DNA of 64,000 nucleotides from assembly GCF_964340395.1 (NCBI RefSeq), contig NC_135552.1:131001-195000 (forward strand), in the 5' to 3' direction. Shown here in pieces: positions 10,641 to 24,223 of this stretch. The notes beneath the pieces are model-generated. The model had not been told where the DNA came from and ran no database searches. It was given only the letters and a program-made list of their open reading frames with translations. Every line of letters begins with the position of its first letter. Within the stretch, counting starts at the first letter, position 1. The stretch comes from Glandiceps talaboti. Lineage: Eukaryota; Hemichordata; Enteropneusta; Spengelidae. The position numbers and the translations under genes are program-made.

Positions 10641-11480
10641 ATATTATGCAAAATAAGGGGTAAAAATAGATTTTTTGTAAAATGGTTTTATCATATAAAA
10701 GTATAGTATTTTACCAACTTTCTGTGTGAAATGTATTCTATAGTGCGTGTTAGTCATCATATGAAACCACTAACCACTTTATTACTTTTCTAAAACGATA
10801 CTTCCTATCATACTGAGCATGCAGCAGAACCACTTCTACACGTTACAAAAAAAATAACAGCGATATACATCAGTGATATGCAAATTAGGTATGAAAATGT
10901 GTCTTTTTGAAATAAAATGTTTAATTCCAAGACTACTGAGCAGATTTGGGTGAAATTGGATTGGTAAGTTCTTCAGGATATTTATATTAATGACGTGATG
11001 ACCGACCGAATCAATGATATGCAAATTAGGGCTGAGAATGTCTTTTGATCAAAAATCTATAATTTCAAAATAACTGAGTAGATTGTGGTGAGGTTTGATG
11101 AGAACATTGTTAGTGATGTTTAAATTAAGAAGAGCTTATAACATGATGATCCCATTAGTGATATGCAAATTAGGTCTAAAAATGTCAATTTTGGTCAAAA
11201 ACTTATATCTTGAAACTGCATGGTGAATAGGGTTGAAACTTGGTGGGGATGTTTCTGGAGGTATTATTCTGCAGCTAGTGTTGAAAACATTTTGACACAA
11301 TTGGCTTGAGCAAGCATGACCACGCCCTTAGCAACAGATAAATGATGATGCATATTGCAAAGTAACAACAGGAATGGGTAGGTAAGAGAATACAGATTCA
11401 ACAAATGTATTCAAATATGATTAGCAACAAGACTATGCCCATAACAACAGCTAAGTACAGTTGTGCTACACTGCTATTGG
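10641..11480. repeat. RepA central modules and tail remnant
   Basis: Tandem, diverged modules with GTGATATGCAAATTAGG...AAAATG and CAGATT...GTGA recur at about 10875, 11015 and 11155. They are followed by a tail with GCAAGCATGACCACGCCCTTAGCAACAG and the terminal sequence ACAGTTGTGCTACACTGC near 11458. Confidence 0.75.
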
Positions 11481-11635
11481 TTCTATTTTTACTGAATGCA
11501 AGCCATATTTGTAGTTAACAATCACTATATTTAATACTGCATAACTAAACAACTTCAATCATAGACTTCATTCATTGACAATCAAAATTAAGCTATTACT
11601 TATACATATTGCAGAAACTTTTTAGCAATTATGTG

Positions 11636-12010
11636 TGGCTAATGTCTTTTTAGTCCCTGCCAGACGAAGTCAGGGGGGACTTAAAGATTGGGTTCCGTCC
11701 GTCCGTCCATGCGTCCGTGTGTCTGAGCGTGCATATGTGGGTCTAGAGCCATTTCTTGAAAATTACTGGACTGATTTCTATCAAACTTGGTACAACGACA
11801 ACACACTATGGCATACATATGCATGTCAACTCATTTTCTGATACAATTTAAAATGGCCTCAGACAGCCATTTTGTCACAAACTTTTCATATTCAAAGCCA
11901 TTACACAGACATGCCAAAACAGATCTCATTCAAAGTTGGTATAAGGATAATGTTCTATTACCTATATATATATATGCATGTCAATTTATGTCATGATACA
12001 ATCCAATGTG
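11636..12010 (+). repeat. Dispersed repeat, relative of 1975-2710
   Basis: It starts with TAGTCCCTGCCAGACGAAGTC, then a TCCG run, then two diverged units containing ACAGCCATTTTGT and ACAGACATGCC...AGATCTCATTCAAAG. These are the same unit as the 150-bp array near 2.1 kb. Confidence 0.8.
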
Positions 12011-12035
12011 GCCACTTATTTTACGATTTTTCGCA

Positions 12036-12544
12036 CAACTGAACTGAGGTTCAGTAGTGCTATAGGGATCGCCCCGCGTCTGTCTGTCTGTCTGTCTGTA
12101 TGTCTGTGTCTGTCTGTGTGTGTGTGTGTAAACAACTTAAATTCAAAAACCAATGAACCAATTGCCATGTAAACTGGTGCGACAATTCCTATCTGAACTT
12201 TCCTTCAGCCTGGAAATGAAATTTTCTTGTTTTATTGATGCAATGAAATTATTAAATCTTTTATGGGATACTTCAAATGTTAGTGTCAATGGCGTAAAGA
12301 TTAACATCAGTTTAAGGTTGCTTGGCAACCTAGGCCTGTTTTTAGCACAGCTGAATTAAATCTTAGACACTATGCTTAAAACAGGTTCATATAAATGCAC
12401 AATCCTTAGGCATTCAAAAAAACAGTTTGTACAAAGAACAAGAAGTCACACATTCTATGGGGAAAGTCATATCAAGACCTCCATGATCATACTGTGTTTG
12501 GCAGGTTAAATTTCCTGCATGTACCGATTGCTATGATATTTGAT
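12036..12544. repeat. RepA head plus unassigned DNA
   Basis: The head CTGAGGTTCAGTAGTGCTAT and a TCTG microsatellite (12075-12130) match heads at 23936, 27717 and 40255. The next head-type segment (CCGATTGCTATGATATTTG...) resumes at about 12524-12590, so sequence between about 12175 and 12520 was inserted or rearranged. Confidence 0.65.
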
Positions 12545-12559
12545 GGGTGTATTACCTTG

Positions 12560-12960
12560 GGTGTCTACTTGGGAAGTTGGCATGTCCGACCCCTCAGCCA
12601 TATTATCCAGGTCAGCATACATTAAGATATTGAGGTTTTGAACTTCTTCATTGATATAAACACCTTCGCAACCAACCTTATTTGTATAAGAAACCAGGTC
12701 ATTAATGAATAGAGAAAATAAGACGGGACTAAGCATACAGCCTTGGTGTGTCCCAATTGTACACCTAAAATAGTCAGTAATACCAGCTGACGTATTTACA
12801 CAAGACCATAAGCTCCTATACATTGATCTCAGAACAGAAAGAAATTTACCATGTATACCATATCTAATCAGTTTGTCCCATAATAAATCATGTTGAATAG
12901 AATCAATTTCAAGTGCCTTTGGCTTGTATATCATATCTATAGATAATGAAGAACCAGATA
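12560..12960 (-). pseudogene. LINE reverse transcriptase fragment
   Basis: The minus-strand translation contains DKLIRYGIHGKFLSVLRSMY, then ITDYFRCTIGTHQGCMLSP (RT motif with RQG changed to HQG), LFSLFINDLV and IMYADLDNMA. In the last motif the catalytic YADD reads YADL. The fragment covers only the RT palm. It matches the family at 50539-51646 closely in motif wording and is flanked by RepA head sequence. Confidence 0.8.
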
Positions 12961-13129
12961 AACATACACATGCACTACCTTTGGTGCTCATATCACCTTT
13001 TACTCAATGGCAGCCATATTTGTAGTGAACGATCATGATTTAGCAATTAACTCAAAAACATTAATACATGAAGACTACAAATAAAGTGTCTATTTGAGGG
13101 GACTATGTCTTCTATGAAGTCATCTTTGT

Positions 13130-13632
13130 CCCATATGCAGCATCATTGATGGTCACTGTTGACATCACTGAAACTTGAGTCAAAAAAATGAGTTAAAAGC
13201 CGTTTGGTACATGTAACTTTAATACAAAATGTACATGATGCTTTTAAGTCATAAATGTTAGCTGTTGATGCTGAAGTTTTTGCTTCATCATCATTGATAC
13301 TGTTGGCACATCATTGTCAATGCTTTCATCATTGCCAGAAGTGGAAGATGACTATATGAATGATGATGACTACATCGATGCTGAAGATGCAACATTGATG
13401 AATATTATCTGTGCATGTGCAATTTTCCCCATTTACCAGCGACGACAATGAACTTTCAGTTGATGATGATGGTCCGAAATGGCCTATGCAACCAATACCA
13501 TCATTGTCTTCAGGCTTTGATGCAGAAGACTTAAAAAGCCATTTTCTGTGTAATTTTGAGGTGACAACGATGGTCTGAAGTGACTTTCGATATCACCACC
13601 ACAATTGTCATCATCATCATCATCATCATCAC

Positions 13633-13665
<33 letters not shown>

Positions 13666-13690
13666 TTATCTTCACTATGAAAATTTCTCA
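13130..13690 (-). repeat. Inverted dispersed repeat with (TCA)n, copy 2
   Basis: Diverged reverse complement of 6995-7485. The trinucleotide TCA run (13608-13665) is interrupted once by ACAATCATC. The pair is about 6 kb apart in opposite orientation. Confidence 0.75.
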
Positions 13691-13854
13691 GTCTTCAAAA
13701 AGGAATGGATTTAATGGTGGTTGTAGAGATAGACATTGTTGATAAGAATTTAGTCCTCCTATCAAATATTTTTACATGTACAGTCTGTTGACTCTAAAAT
13801 CAACAAACCAAACAGTGTGTGGTGTCCGTAACATATGGCTTTCATTTCCACAGT

Positions 13855-16800
13855 TGAACCACACATGGAGTTCTAGTCACAGTACACTCACTATCACATG
13901 GAGTTCTAGTCACAGTACACTCAGTATCACATGGAGTTCTAGTCACAGTACACTCACTATCGCATGGAGTTCTAGTCACAGTACATTCACTATCGCATTG
14001 AGTTCTAGTCACAGTACACTCACTATCACATGGAGTTCTAGTCACAGTACACTCACTATCACATGGAGTTCTTGTCACAGTACACTCACTATCACATGGA
14101 GTTCTAGTCACAGTACACTCACTATCACATGGAGTTCTAGTCACAGTACCCTCACTATCGCATGGAGTTCTAGTCACAGTACACTCACTATCAAATGGAG
14201 TTCTAGTCACAGTACACTCACTATCGCTTTGGAATTCCAGTCACAGTACACTCACTATCGCATGGAGTTCTAGTCACAGTACACTCACTATCGCATGAAG
14301 TTCTAGTCATAGTACACTCACTATCACATGACTAGTCACAGTACACTCACTATCATGGAGTTCTACTCACAGTACACTCATATCACATGGAGTTCTAGTC
14401 ACAGTACTCTCACTATCACATGGAGTTCCAATCACAGTACACTCACTATCGCATGGAGTTCTTGTCACAGTGCACTCACTATCACATGGAGTTCTAGTCA
14501 CAGTACACTCAATATCACATGGAGTTCTAGTCACAGTACACTCACTATCACATGGAGTTCTAGACATAATACACTCACTATCGAATGGAGTTCTAGTCAC
14601 AGTACACTCACTATCACATGAAGTTCTAGTCATGGTACACTCACTATCACATGACTAGTTACAGTACACTCACTATCACACGGAGGTCTAGACATAGTAC
14701 ACTCACTATCGAATGGAGTTCTAGTCACAGTACACTCACTATTGCATGGAGTTCTAGTCACAGTACACTCACTATCGAATGGAGTTCTAGTCACAGTACG
14801 CTCAATATCACATGGCTAGTCACAGTACACTCACTATCGCATGGCTAGTCACAGTACACTCACTATCGCATGGAGTTCTAGTAACAGTACACTCGATATC
14901 GCATGGGTTCTAGTCACAGTACACTCACTATCACATGAATTTCTAGTCACAGTACACTCACTATCACATGAATTTCTAGTCTCAGTACACTCACTATCGC
15001 ATGGAGTTCTAGACACAGTACACTCACTATTGCATAGAGCTCCAGTCACAGTACACTAACTATCACATGGAGTTCTTGTCACAGTACACTCACTATCACA
15101 TGGAGTTCTAGTCACACTACACTCACTATCACATGGAGGTTTAGTCACAGTACACTCACTATCGCATGGAGTTCTAGACACACTACACTCACTATTGCAT
15201 GGAGTTCTAGTCACAGTACACTCACTATCACATGGAGTTTTTGTCACAGTACACTCAATATCGCATGGAGTTCTAGTCACAGTACACTCGACACTATCAC
15301 ATGGAGTTCCAGTCACAGTACATTCACTATCACATGGAGTTCTAGTCACAGTACACTCACTATCACATGGAGTTCTGGTCACAGTACACTCACTATCGCA
15401 TGGCTAGTCACAGTACACTCACTATCGCATTGAATTCCAGTCACAGTACACTCACTATCGCATGGCTAGTCACAGTACACTCACTATCGCATGGCTAGTT
15501 ACAGTACACTCACTATCACACAGAGTTCTAGACATATAGTACACTCACTATCGAACGTAGTTCTAGTCATAGTACACTCGCTATCGCATGGACTTCCAGT
15601 CACAGTACACTCACTATCGCATGGAGTTCTAGTCACAGTACACTCAATATCACATGGAGTTCTGTTCACAGTACACTCACTATCACACGGAGGTCTAGAC
15701 ATAGTACACTCACTATCGAATGGAGCTCTAGTCACAGTACACTCACTATTGCATGGAGTTCTAGTCACAGTACACTCACTATCGAATGGAGTTCTAGTCA
15801 CAGTACGCTCACTATCGCATGGACTTCCAGTCACAGTACACTCACTATCGCATGGAGTTCTAGACACAATATACTCATTATTGCATAGAGTTCCAGTCAC
15901 AGTACACTAACTATCACATGGAGTTCTAGTCACAGTACATTCACTGTCACATGGAGTTCAAATCACAGTACACTCACTATCACATGGAGTTCTTGTCATA
16001 GTACACTCACTATCACATGGAGTTCTAGTCACAGTACACTCACTATCACACAGAGTTCTTGTCACAGTTCACTCACTATCACATGCAATTCTAGTCACAG
16101 TACACTCACTATCACTTGGAGTTCTTGTCACAGTACACTCACTATCACATGACGTTCTAGTCACAGTACACTCACTATCGCATGGAGTTCTAGTCACAGT
16201 ACACTCACTATCGCATGGAGTTCTAGTCACAGTACACAATATCGCATGGAGTTCTAGTCACAGTACACTCACTATCGCATGGAGTTCTAGTCACAGTACA
16301 CAATATCGCATGGAGTTCTAGTCACAGTACACTGTACACTCACTATCGTATGGCTAGTTACAGTACACTCACTATCACACGGAGTTCTAGACATAGTGCA
16401 CTCACTATCGAACGTAGTTCTAGTCACAGTACACTCACTATCGCTTGGAATTCCAGTCACAGTACACTCACTATCGCATGGAGTTCTAGTCACAGTACAC
16501 TCACTATCACATGAAGTTCTAGTCACAGTACACTCACTATCACATGGCTAGTCACAGTACACTCACTATCGCATGGAGTTCTTGTCACAGTACACACAAT
16601 ATCGCATGGAGTTCTAGTCACAATACACTCACTATCACATGGAGTTCTAGTCACAGTACACTCACTATCGCATGGCTAGTTACAGTACACTCACTATCAC
16701 ACAGAGTTTTAGACATAGTGTACTCACTATCGAACGTAGTTCTATTCACAGTACACTCATTATCGCATGGAGTTCTAATCACAGTACACTCACTATCACA

Positions 16801-19025
16801 TGGAATTCTAGACACAGTACACTCACTATTGCATGGAGTTCTAGTCACAGTACACTCACTATCACATGGTGTTCTAGTCACAGTACACTCACTATCACAT
16901 GGAGTTCTTGTCACAATACACTCACTATCGCATGGCTAGTCACAATACACTCAATATTGCATGGAGTTCTTGTCACAGTATACTCACTATCACAAGGAGT
17001 TCTAGTCACAGTACACTCACTATCACATGGAGTTTTTGTCACAGTACACTCAATATCGCATGGAGTTCTAGTCACAGTACACTCGACACTATCACATGGA
17101 GTTCCAGTCACAGTACATTCACTATCACATGGAGTTCTAGTCACAGTACACTCACTATCACATGGAGTTCTGGTCACAGTACACTCACTATCGCATGGCT
17201 AGTCACAGTACACTCACTATCGCATTGAATTCCAGTCACAGTACACTCACTATCGCATGGCTAGTCACAGTACACTCACTATCGCATGGCTAGTTACAGT
17301 ACACTCACTATCACACGGAGTTCTAGACATATAGTACACTCACTATCGAACGTAGTTCTAGTCATAGTACACTCGCTATCGCATGGACTTCCAGTCACAG
17401 TACACTCACTATCGCATGGAGTTCTAGTCACAGTACACTCAATATCACATGGAGTTCTGTTCACAGTACACTCACTATCACACGGAGGTCTAGACATAGT
17501 ACACTCACTATCGAATGGAGCTCTAGTCACAGTACACTCACTATTGCATGGAGTTCTAGTCACAGTACACTCACTATCGAATGGAGTTCTAGTCACAGTA
17601 CGCTCACTATCGCATGGACTTCCAGTCACAGTACACTCACTATCGCATGGAGTTCTAGACACAATATACTCATTATTGCATAGAGTTCCAGTCACAGTAC
17701 ACTAACTATCACATGGAGTTCTAGTCACAGTACATTCACTGTCACATGGAGTTCAAATCACAGTACACTCACTATCACATGGAGTTCTTGTCATAGTACA
17801 CTCACTATCACATGGAGTTCTAGTCACAGTACACTCACTATCACACAGAGTTCTTGTCACAGTTCACTCACTATCACATGCAATTCTAGTCACAGTACAC
17901 TCACTATCACTTGGAGTTCTTGTCACAGTACACTCACTATCACATGACGTTCTAGTCACAGTACACTCACTATCGCATGGAGTTCTAGTCACAGTACACT
18001 CACTATCGCATGGAGTTCTAGTCACAGTACACAATATCGCATGGAGTTCTAGTCACAGTACACTCACTATCGCATGGAGTTCTAGTCACAGTACACAATA
18101 TCGCATGGAGTTCTAGTCACAGTACACTGTACACTCACTATCGTATGGCTAGTTACAGTACACTCACTATCACACGGAGTTCTAGACATAGTGCACTCAC
18201 TATCGAACGTAGTTCTAGTCACAGTACACTCACTATCGCTTGGAATTCCAGTCACAGTACACTCACTATCGCATGGAGTTCTAGTCACAGTACACTCACT
18301 ATCACATGAAGTTCTAGTCACAGTACACTCACTATCACATGGCTAGTCACAGTACACTCACTATCACATGGAGTTCTTGTCACAGTACACACAATATCGC
18401 ATGGAGTTCTAGTCACAATACACTCACTATCACATGGAGTTCTAGTCACAGTACACTCACTATCGCATGGCTAGTTACAGTACACTCACTATCACACAGA
18501 GTTTTAGACATAGTGTACTCACTATCGAACGTAGTTCTATTCACAGTACACTCATTATCGCATGGAGTTCTAATCACAGTACACTCACTATCGCATGGAA
18601 TTCTAGACACAGTACACTCACTATTGCATGGAGTTCTAGTCACAGTACACTCACTATCACATGGTGTTCTAGTCACAGTACACTCACTATCACATGGAGT
18701 TCTTGTCACAATACACTCACTATCGCATGGCTAGTCACAATACACTCAATATTGCATGGAGTTCTTGTCACAGTATACTCACTATCACAAGGAGTTCTAG
18801 TCACAGTACACTCAACATCACATGGAGTTCTGGTCAAAGTACACTCACTATCATACGGAGGTCTAGACATAGTACACTCACTATATCGAATGGAGTTCTA
18901 GTCACAGTACACTCACTATCGCTTGGAGTTCTAGTCACAGTACACTCACTACCACATGGAGTTCTTGTCACAGTACACTCACTATCACACGGAGTTCTAG
19001 TCACAGTACACTCAATATCACATGA
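13855..19025. repeat. 33-bp satellite array
   Basis: About 5.2 kb of a unit with the core TCTAGTCACAGTACACTCAC then TATCRCATGGAGT. Many units are exactly 33 bp; shorter variants lack GAGTT (CATGGCTAGTCACAG). Because 33 is divisible by three, both strands show long open frames with 11-residue periodicity. These are artefacts of repetition, not genes. Confidence 0.97.
15200..18812. repeat. Higher-order duplication inside the satellite, period 1795 bp
   Basis: Variant units repeat at a fixed offset of 1795 bp. For example, CACTCGACACTATC occurs at about 15285 and 17080, TCGCTTGGAATTCC at about 16440 and 18235, and the irregular CACTGTACACTCACTATCG at 16330 and 18125. Copy 1 runs about 15200-16994 and copy 2 about 16995-18812, with few differences, indicating a recent duplication of about 54 units. 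Confidence 0.88.
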
Positions 19026-19028
19026 TAG

Positions 19029-20155
19029 TGCTGAACAACACAACATATCTTACAGTGGTTTAGAAGTCTGATAGGTCTGAACAACACAACGTATCATACA
19101 GTGGTTTAGAAGTCTGATAGGACTGAACAACACAACATATCTTACAGTGGTTAAGAAGTACGTCTGATAGGTCTGAACAACACAACGTATCATACAGTGG
19201 TTAAGAAGTACGTCTGATAGGACTGAACAACACAACATATCTTACAGTGGTTTAGAAGTCTGATAGGTCTGAACAACACAACATATCTTACAGTGGTTTA
19301 GAAGTCTGATAGGACTGAACAACACAACATATCTTACAGTGGTTTAGAAGTGTGATAGGTCTGAACAACACAACGTATCATACAGTGGTTAAGAAGTCTG
19401 ATAGGACTGAACAACACAACATATCTTACAGCGGTTTAGAAGTCTGATAGGACTGAACAACACAACATATCTTACATGGTTTAGAAGTCTGATAGGTCTG
19501 AACAACACAACGTATCATACAGTGGTTTAGAAGTCTGATAGGACTGAACAACACAATGTATCTTACAGTGGTTTAGAAGTCTGATAGGACTGAACAACAC
19601 AACATATCTTACAGTGGTTTAGAAGTCTGATAGGACTGAACAACACAATGTATCTTACAGTGGTATAGAAGCCTGATAGGGCTGAACAACACAACATATC
19701 TTACAGTGGTATAGAAGCCTGATAGGGCTGAACAACACAACATATCTTACAGTGGTTTAGAAGTCTGATAGGACTGAACAACACAATGTATTTTGCAGTG
19801 GTTTAGAAGTCTGATAGGGCTGAACAACACAATGTATTTTGCAGTGGTTTAGAAGCCTGATAGGGCTGAACAACACAATGCATTTTGCAGTGGTTTAGAA
19901 GCCTGATAGGGCTGAACAACACAACATATCTTACAGTGGTTTAGAAGTCTGAAAGGACTGAACAACACAATGTATTTTGCAGTGGTTTAGAAGTCTGATA
20001 GGGCTGAACAACACAATGTATTTTGCAGTGGTTTAGAAGCCTGATAGGACTGAACAACACAATGTATTTTGCAGTGGTTTAGAAGCCTGATAGGGCTGAA
20101 CAACACAATGCATTTTGCAGTGGTTTAGAAGCCTGATAGGACTGAACAACACGTC
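19029..20155. repeat. 46-bp satellite array
   Basis: About 24 units of GAACAACACAAC...CAGTGGTTTAGAAGTCTGAT, 46 bp long. Three variant classes differ after the CACAA block: CATATCTTACAG, CGTATCATACAG and TGTATTTTGCAG. The last dominates the right half. The array directly abuts the 33-bp satellite. Confidence 0.96.
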
Positions 20156-20891
20156 TTATAGTCTAGCAATTGGATTTGATTCAAGGTTTTCATCAACCAT
20201 ATTCATCTCTAAAATCACCATTCAGCTTATTAACTTTTTGTGGCTTGATTATTTTTCAGTGTAGCAGTGCCTCTATAAAAATATAACCCAATATCACTTT
20301 CAGAATGTAACGTCAGCATGTACATATACTCACTGCAGTATGTACTTTCCTCTCAGCTGACATGTTACAATCATGTATCATCTCATGTTCAGGGTATTGG
20401 TTTCATTAAAGCCCAAATGACTAGAGACTTTTTTCACTAACACTTCCTATTTCTGTAGCTACTTTAAAGTTAAATGTACTTCTTACAAGCTACTTGTCAT
20501 CCACTCCCATAAATTACTTGTACCTGTGATAGTATTTTACAAAATGCTAGCAGGTCAAAATACAACAGTTACAAGAAAATTGACCTATTCTCAGCTTAAG
20601 TCATGTCGACCAAGAATGATTTTCATGACCTGCATTAAGGAGGTCAAATTCTGTTTCTGGAATTCTCTATTCTCCAGGTAAACCTTAATGAAACCCAGCC
20701 CTCCTCTTTCATGTAATTTACTTGTGAAGCATATATTATAATACTATGTCTTCAGCAAATGGTAGGATCAGGGCTATTGTACTTCTAACTTGTATGTTAC
20801 AGATATGTTATTATATTATTTTGTGTATTTTCATTCATTTTGTAAAATTCAGAAATGACTCATTCACAAATGTTTTCATCTTATTCTATAG
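20156..20891. other. Probable VPS18 intron, no feature seen
   Basis: Non-repetitive AT-rich sequence ending in a good splice acceptor (TTATTCTATAG) at 20891. No upstream VPS18 exon was recognised between the satellites and this point, or further left. Confidence 0.5.
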
Positions 20892-21004
20892 TTGTATAAT
20901 TTGGGTAAGGATTTCCCTGTACCGGTGACTGGACTTGAAGTGGAAAGGATGCCAACCAAATCACAGACAGAAAAGAAGTATTTCATTATGGCAACCACCC
21001 CTGG
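20892..21004 (+). CDS. VPS18: VPS18 exon (N-terminal beta-propeller)
   Basis: After the acceptor TTCTATAG the exon reads LYNLGKDFPVPVTGLEVER and continues to KKYFIMATTPG. It ends before GTATGT with two bases of a Gly codon. The next exon (47295) begins with the third base and RLYQFIG. VPS18 proteins carry exactly this ATT..RLYQFIG junction in the beta-propeller. VPS18 is the RING-bearing core subunit of the HOPS and CORVET tethering complexes at late endosomes and lysosomes. The 89-bp exon that completes the motif lies 26.3 kb downstream, so this donor opens an unusually large intron filled with transposons. Earlier exons should lie left of the satellites, probably outside the window. Confidence 0.82.
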
Positions 21005-21980
21005 GTATGTTTATCTATGCAAGCCATGTAAATACAATCACTAGCAAAATCTAATTGATAAAATTCACTAACATACATTGCATTGCCCAATATAGTGTTC
21101 AAAACAGCTCTGGCCATCTGTCCTGTCTGGTTGGTTATAAAAGACTCTTTCTGATTGGTCAATAAGTTGTAGAATAATGGCACTTTTGGGGCACATGGCA
21201 GCATGCTACATATTACATGAAATCATTTCATTCTTGAAAATTCTAAATCTAGAAAGGATTTCCATGAATATTTGTTTAGCATCATTTTTAGATGTGTTAC
21301 ATAAAGCCATTATTAAGGAAGGATGATATGTATAAAAAAAAACGCATCTGTACATACGCTTGCGCAAGACACACCTTTTTATACACCGATTTCATATGAC
21401 AGCCGTGAGTGTTGGCACAAAATACTGTCGCCACAAGCAAACATCATGGTAAAGGTCCAATAAGAAGCATATTTGATGTGAATTCCAAGTTAGCAACAGG
21501 TAAGGTTGTATTCTTTCATATGTACAATTTTGAGAAAACGTGTTTTCTTGTGGCACTGCTTGCATTCTCACTAACATAATAGCAACATTGTTATTGTTAC
21601 CTTCTTTCCAAACGAGAAGTAAAACACATGAAATAAGAGGGTTTGCTTAAATTCACCAGAAATTCAAATCTAAATGCGATATACACCAGCCCAAATAACA
21701 ATTATTTGGATCTGATTGCAGTATTTTCCCGTCCCAGAATCATGACTCGCCAACTGTTACAGTTAACTTGTATAAGTTGTAAGGCTCCGTACAACTTTGA
21801 CCGCCATGATTTCATGAACTTGTTGCCATCGACAAAACTGGCGCTCACTTATTGCTTCAGCCTATACAGACATATTTCCCGTAATGTTTTAGTAGTCTTA
21901 AAATCTCTCATAAATTGAGATATCGACCTGTGACTTTATCATAGATATTTCTTCGACTCCACATCTCGTTGATGTGAGTA
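21005..21980. other. VPS18 intron 5' part
   Basis: Single-copy-looking DNA with no repeat or coding domain recognised. Short open frames (for example 21643-21918) show no known motif. Confidence 0.4.
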
Positions 21981-21984
21981 ATAC

Positions 21985-22204
21985 ATGCGAACACAGTGCG
22001 TTTACGATAAACTGTTACAGTAACATTTATTTTACGTCTCATAACATTGTGCACTGACATGTGAACACAGTGCGTTTACGATACATGTACTGTAACATTT
22101 ATTTGACGTCTCATAACATTGTGCACTGACATGTGAACACAGTGCGTTTACGATACACTGTAACATTTATTTACATCTCATGACATTGTGCACTGACATG
22201 TGAG
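21985..22204. repeat. Tandem repeat, about 72-bp unit, three copies
   Basis: Three copies of ACACAGTGCGTTTACGATA...ACATTTATTT...TCTCATAACATTGTGCACTG start near 21989, 22064 and 22137. The third has a small deletion. Confidence 0.9.
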
Positions 22205-23930
22205 TGACTCTGAGGGAAGGTGTTGCGGCGGTCATGCACTGCCAGAACAAAACAAATAAATAAACAAGCGACAATGTATGTATGAGCATGTACAAGGAAA
22301 TACATACAAATAAACCAATTGAGCTGTACTCTGACGTCAGATTTTAATCATATTGCACAACGTTTTTTTGGTCTTTTTTTCGGATGTAAGTAAAAGTGGG
22401 ACGAAAGATACTAGACAATCAATGTGGCATATGCCGTCTCCAAATAGTATCTGATAAAAAATATGAACAGCTGATTACAGAAGGTCATCACACTTTGGCG
22501 CTTTGTAGCTCGTATCGTGGATGTGTGTATTATATCACTCCTACTTTATTTCTTTGTCAACAGATACAAACATTCCGTAGCCGCGCTGATGTTTGTCACT
22601 GATTCTTAGAAAAAAATGTGTCTTGGTGAACAAATGATAGCATAAATAAGTTTTACCAGTGGGAGGTCATGTAAAAATCCATTGGTTCAGAAAAAGCGCA
22701 CCAACTGAACTAGAAATATTATTCAAGCTCTAAAGGTTGAGAGAACAGTTATCTTTGAATGCAATGACCATTCTATCATTTCATTTCAGTATATCATTTC
22801 AAATGTTTAGGTTACATTCTTACTTGTGTAATACAAATAACTCAGTAATAATTAAGTACAAGAAGGTTTGACTTTTCAGCTAGTCTCACAACATGAGTTA
22901 GCTTTATCAGAATAATTAACATTCCACACATTTGGGTCCATATATCCTTATCATTATATATATATTATACAAAATGTATATCTTTATTCATTTATTTTCT
23001 CTTCTTGTTGCAGTTCACTTTACTATGATGTACTATGATTGCTTCAAAAACTGGCAAATGTTTTTAACAAAGGAACACTGAGAAAATTGAACAAGTACCG
23101 AAAGCATTGCCAAGACATTGGAGATCATTGTTACTGTATAGTTCATTGTAAAATAGATTTAGTGAGACACTGAATGATTCACTGTATAGCAGTTAGTGAG
23201 AGTTTGAATAGTTCACTGTATAACAGAGTTAGTGAGATTTTGAATTGTTCACTGTAAAACTTGTAATAAAGTGCATGGTGCACACATTCATACGAGATAA
23301 ACAATTGTTGGACAATTTTTTTTTTTCAGTTTTAGGGAAATCAAAGCCGTGTGTTATGCTTCCTTGGAACACTTACACATCTTACATCCATTACATTCCA
23401 ATTACTGACAGGTGACTCTACTGTATTAAAACATGCCCAAACAGAAAATGGTCTTTGGAAAGTTGGGATATCTGTAGATTTCAATATACTGCTTTGGAAT
23501 TCCTTAGATTTTCACAGCTCATCAACACATTCAAATTTGAACAGTTGTCTTAAAATTATCAGTTATCTTGGTGAACCCTATAATGAAAATGATGAGAACA
23601 AGCATTACAATAGCCATGGCTAAAAAGAGCACGATTTAATACTAACTTTCCATTGATCAGGGTACGAGAAATGTTAATTTAATGTGGTATGACGCCCTCA
23701 GGTGGTGAGATTGAGAGAATACAGAAAAGTCCCCAGGATGACAGGACTGATACACAATTCATTGATTAGTGCAAAAACTAGTGCACCGACCAACAACTTT
23801 TGTTTCATTTTCAAGAAGTACATGATAAAGTCCACATCTTGTCACATTGTCATGAAATTGACATTACATGAAGATATAACATTTTTTCAATAAAGTGTAG
23901 GCTTATATACCCTGGAAATCTTTTTATTTT
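22205..23930. other. Intron DNA with unidentified open frames
   Basis: A frame at 22396-22602 contains CGICRL and several cysteines, and another at 23351-23623 is open for 90 codons. Neither matches a family I know and neither has convincing splice borders. No repeat family was recognised. Confidence 0.3.
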
Positions 23931-24223
23931 TTACTGAGGTTCAGTAGTGCTATAGGGATCGCCTGGCGTCTGTCTGTCTGTCTGTGTGTGTTTGTGCGTG
24001 TGTGTAAACAACTTAAAGTCAAAAACCATTTAACCGAATGCCATGATATTTGGTGGGTCCATTACCTTGGGTGTCTAGTTGGGAAATTGTTCAAATCAAA
24101 ATGATCTTACCACGGTGTGTGATTTGGGTCAAAATATGTGATTTTTGGTCAAAAAACTTAAACTCAGAAACTACTGGGCAGATTGGTGTGAAATTTGGTG
24201 GGAACATATTTAAGGGGTGTAAA
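23931..24223. repeat. RepA copy, head and first central module
   Basis: The head CTGAGGTTCAGTAGTGCTAT is followed by a TCTG/GTGT microsatellite, GTGTAAACAACTTAAAG and the ATGATATTTGGTGGGTCCAT module. The copy is interrupted at 24223/24224 by a hAT-like element and continues at 26132. Confidence 0.85.

Noticed and set aside
13776-19071. Many long open frames on both strands with 11-residue repeats
   Set aside because: All fall in the 33-bp satellite. Frame openness follows from a unit length divisible by three, and there are no flanking exons or domains.
13855-20155. CRISPR-like regular repeats
   Set aside because: Units are contiguous with no unique spacers, and the surroundings are eukaryotic.
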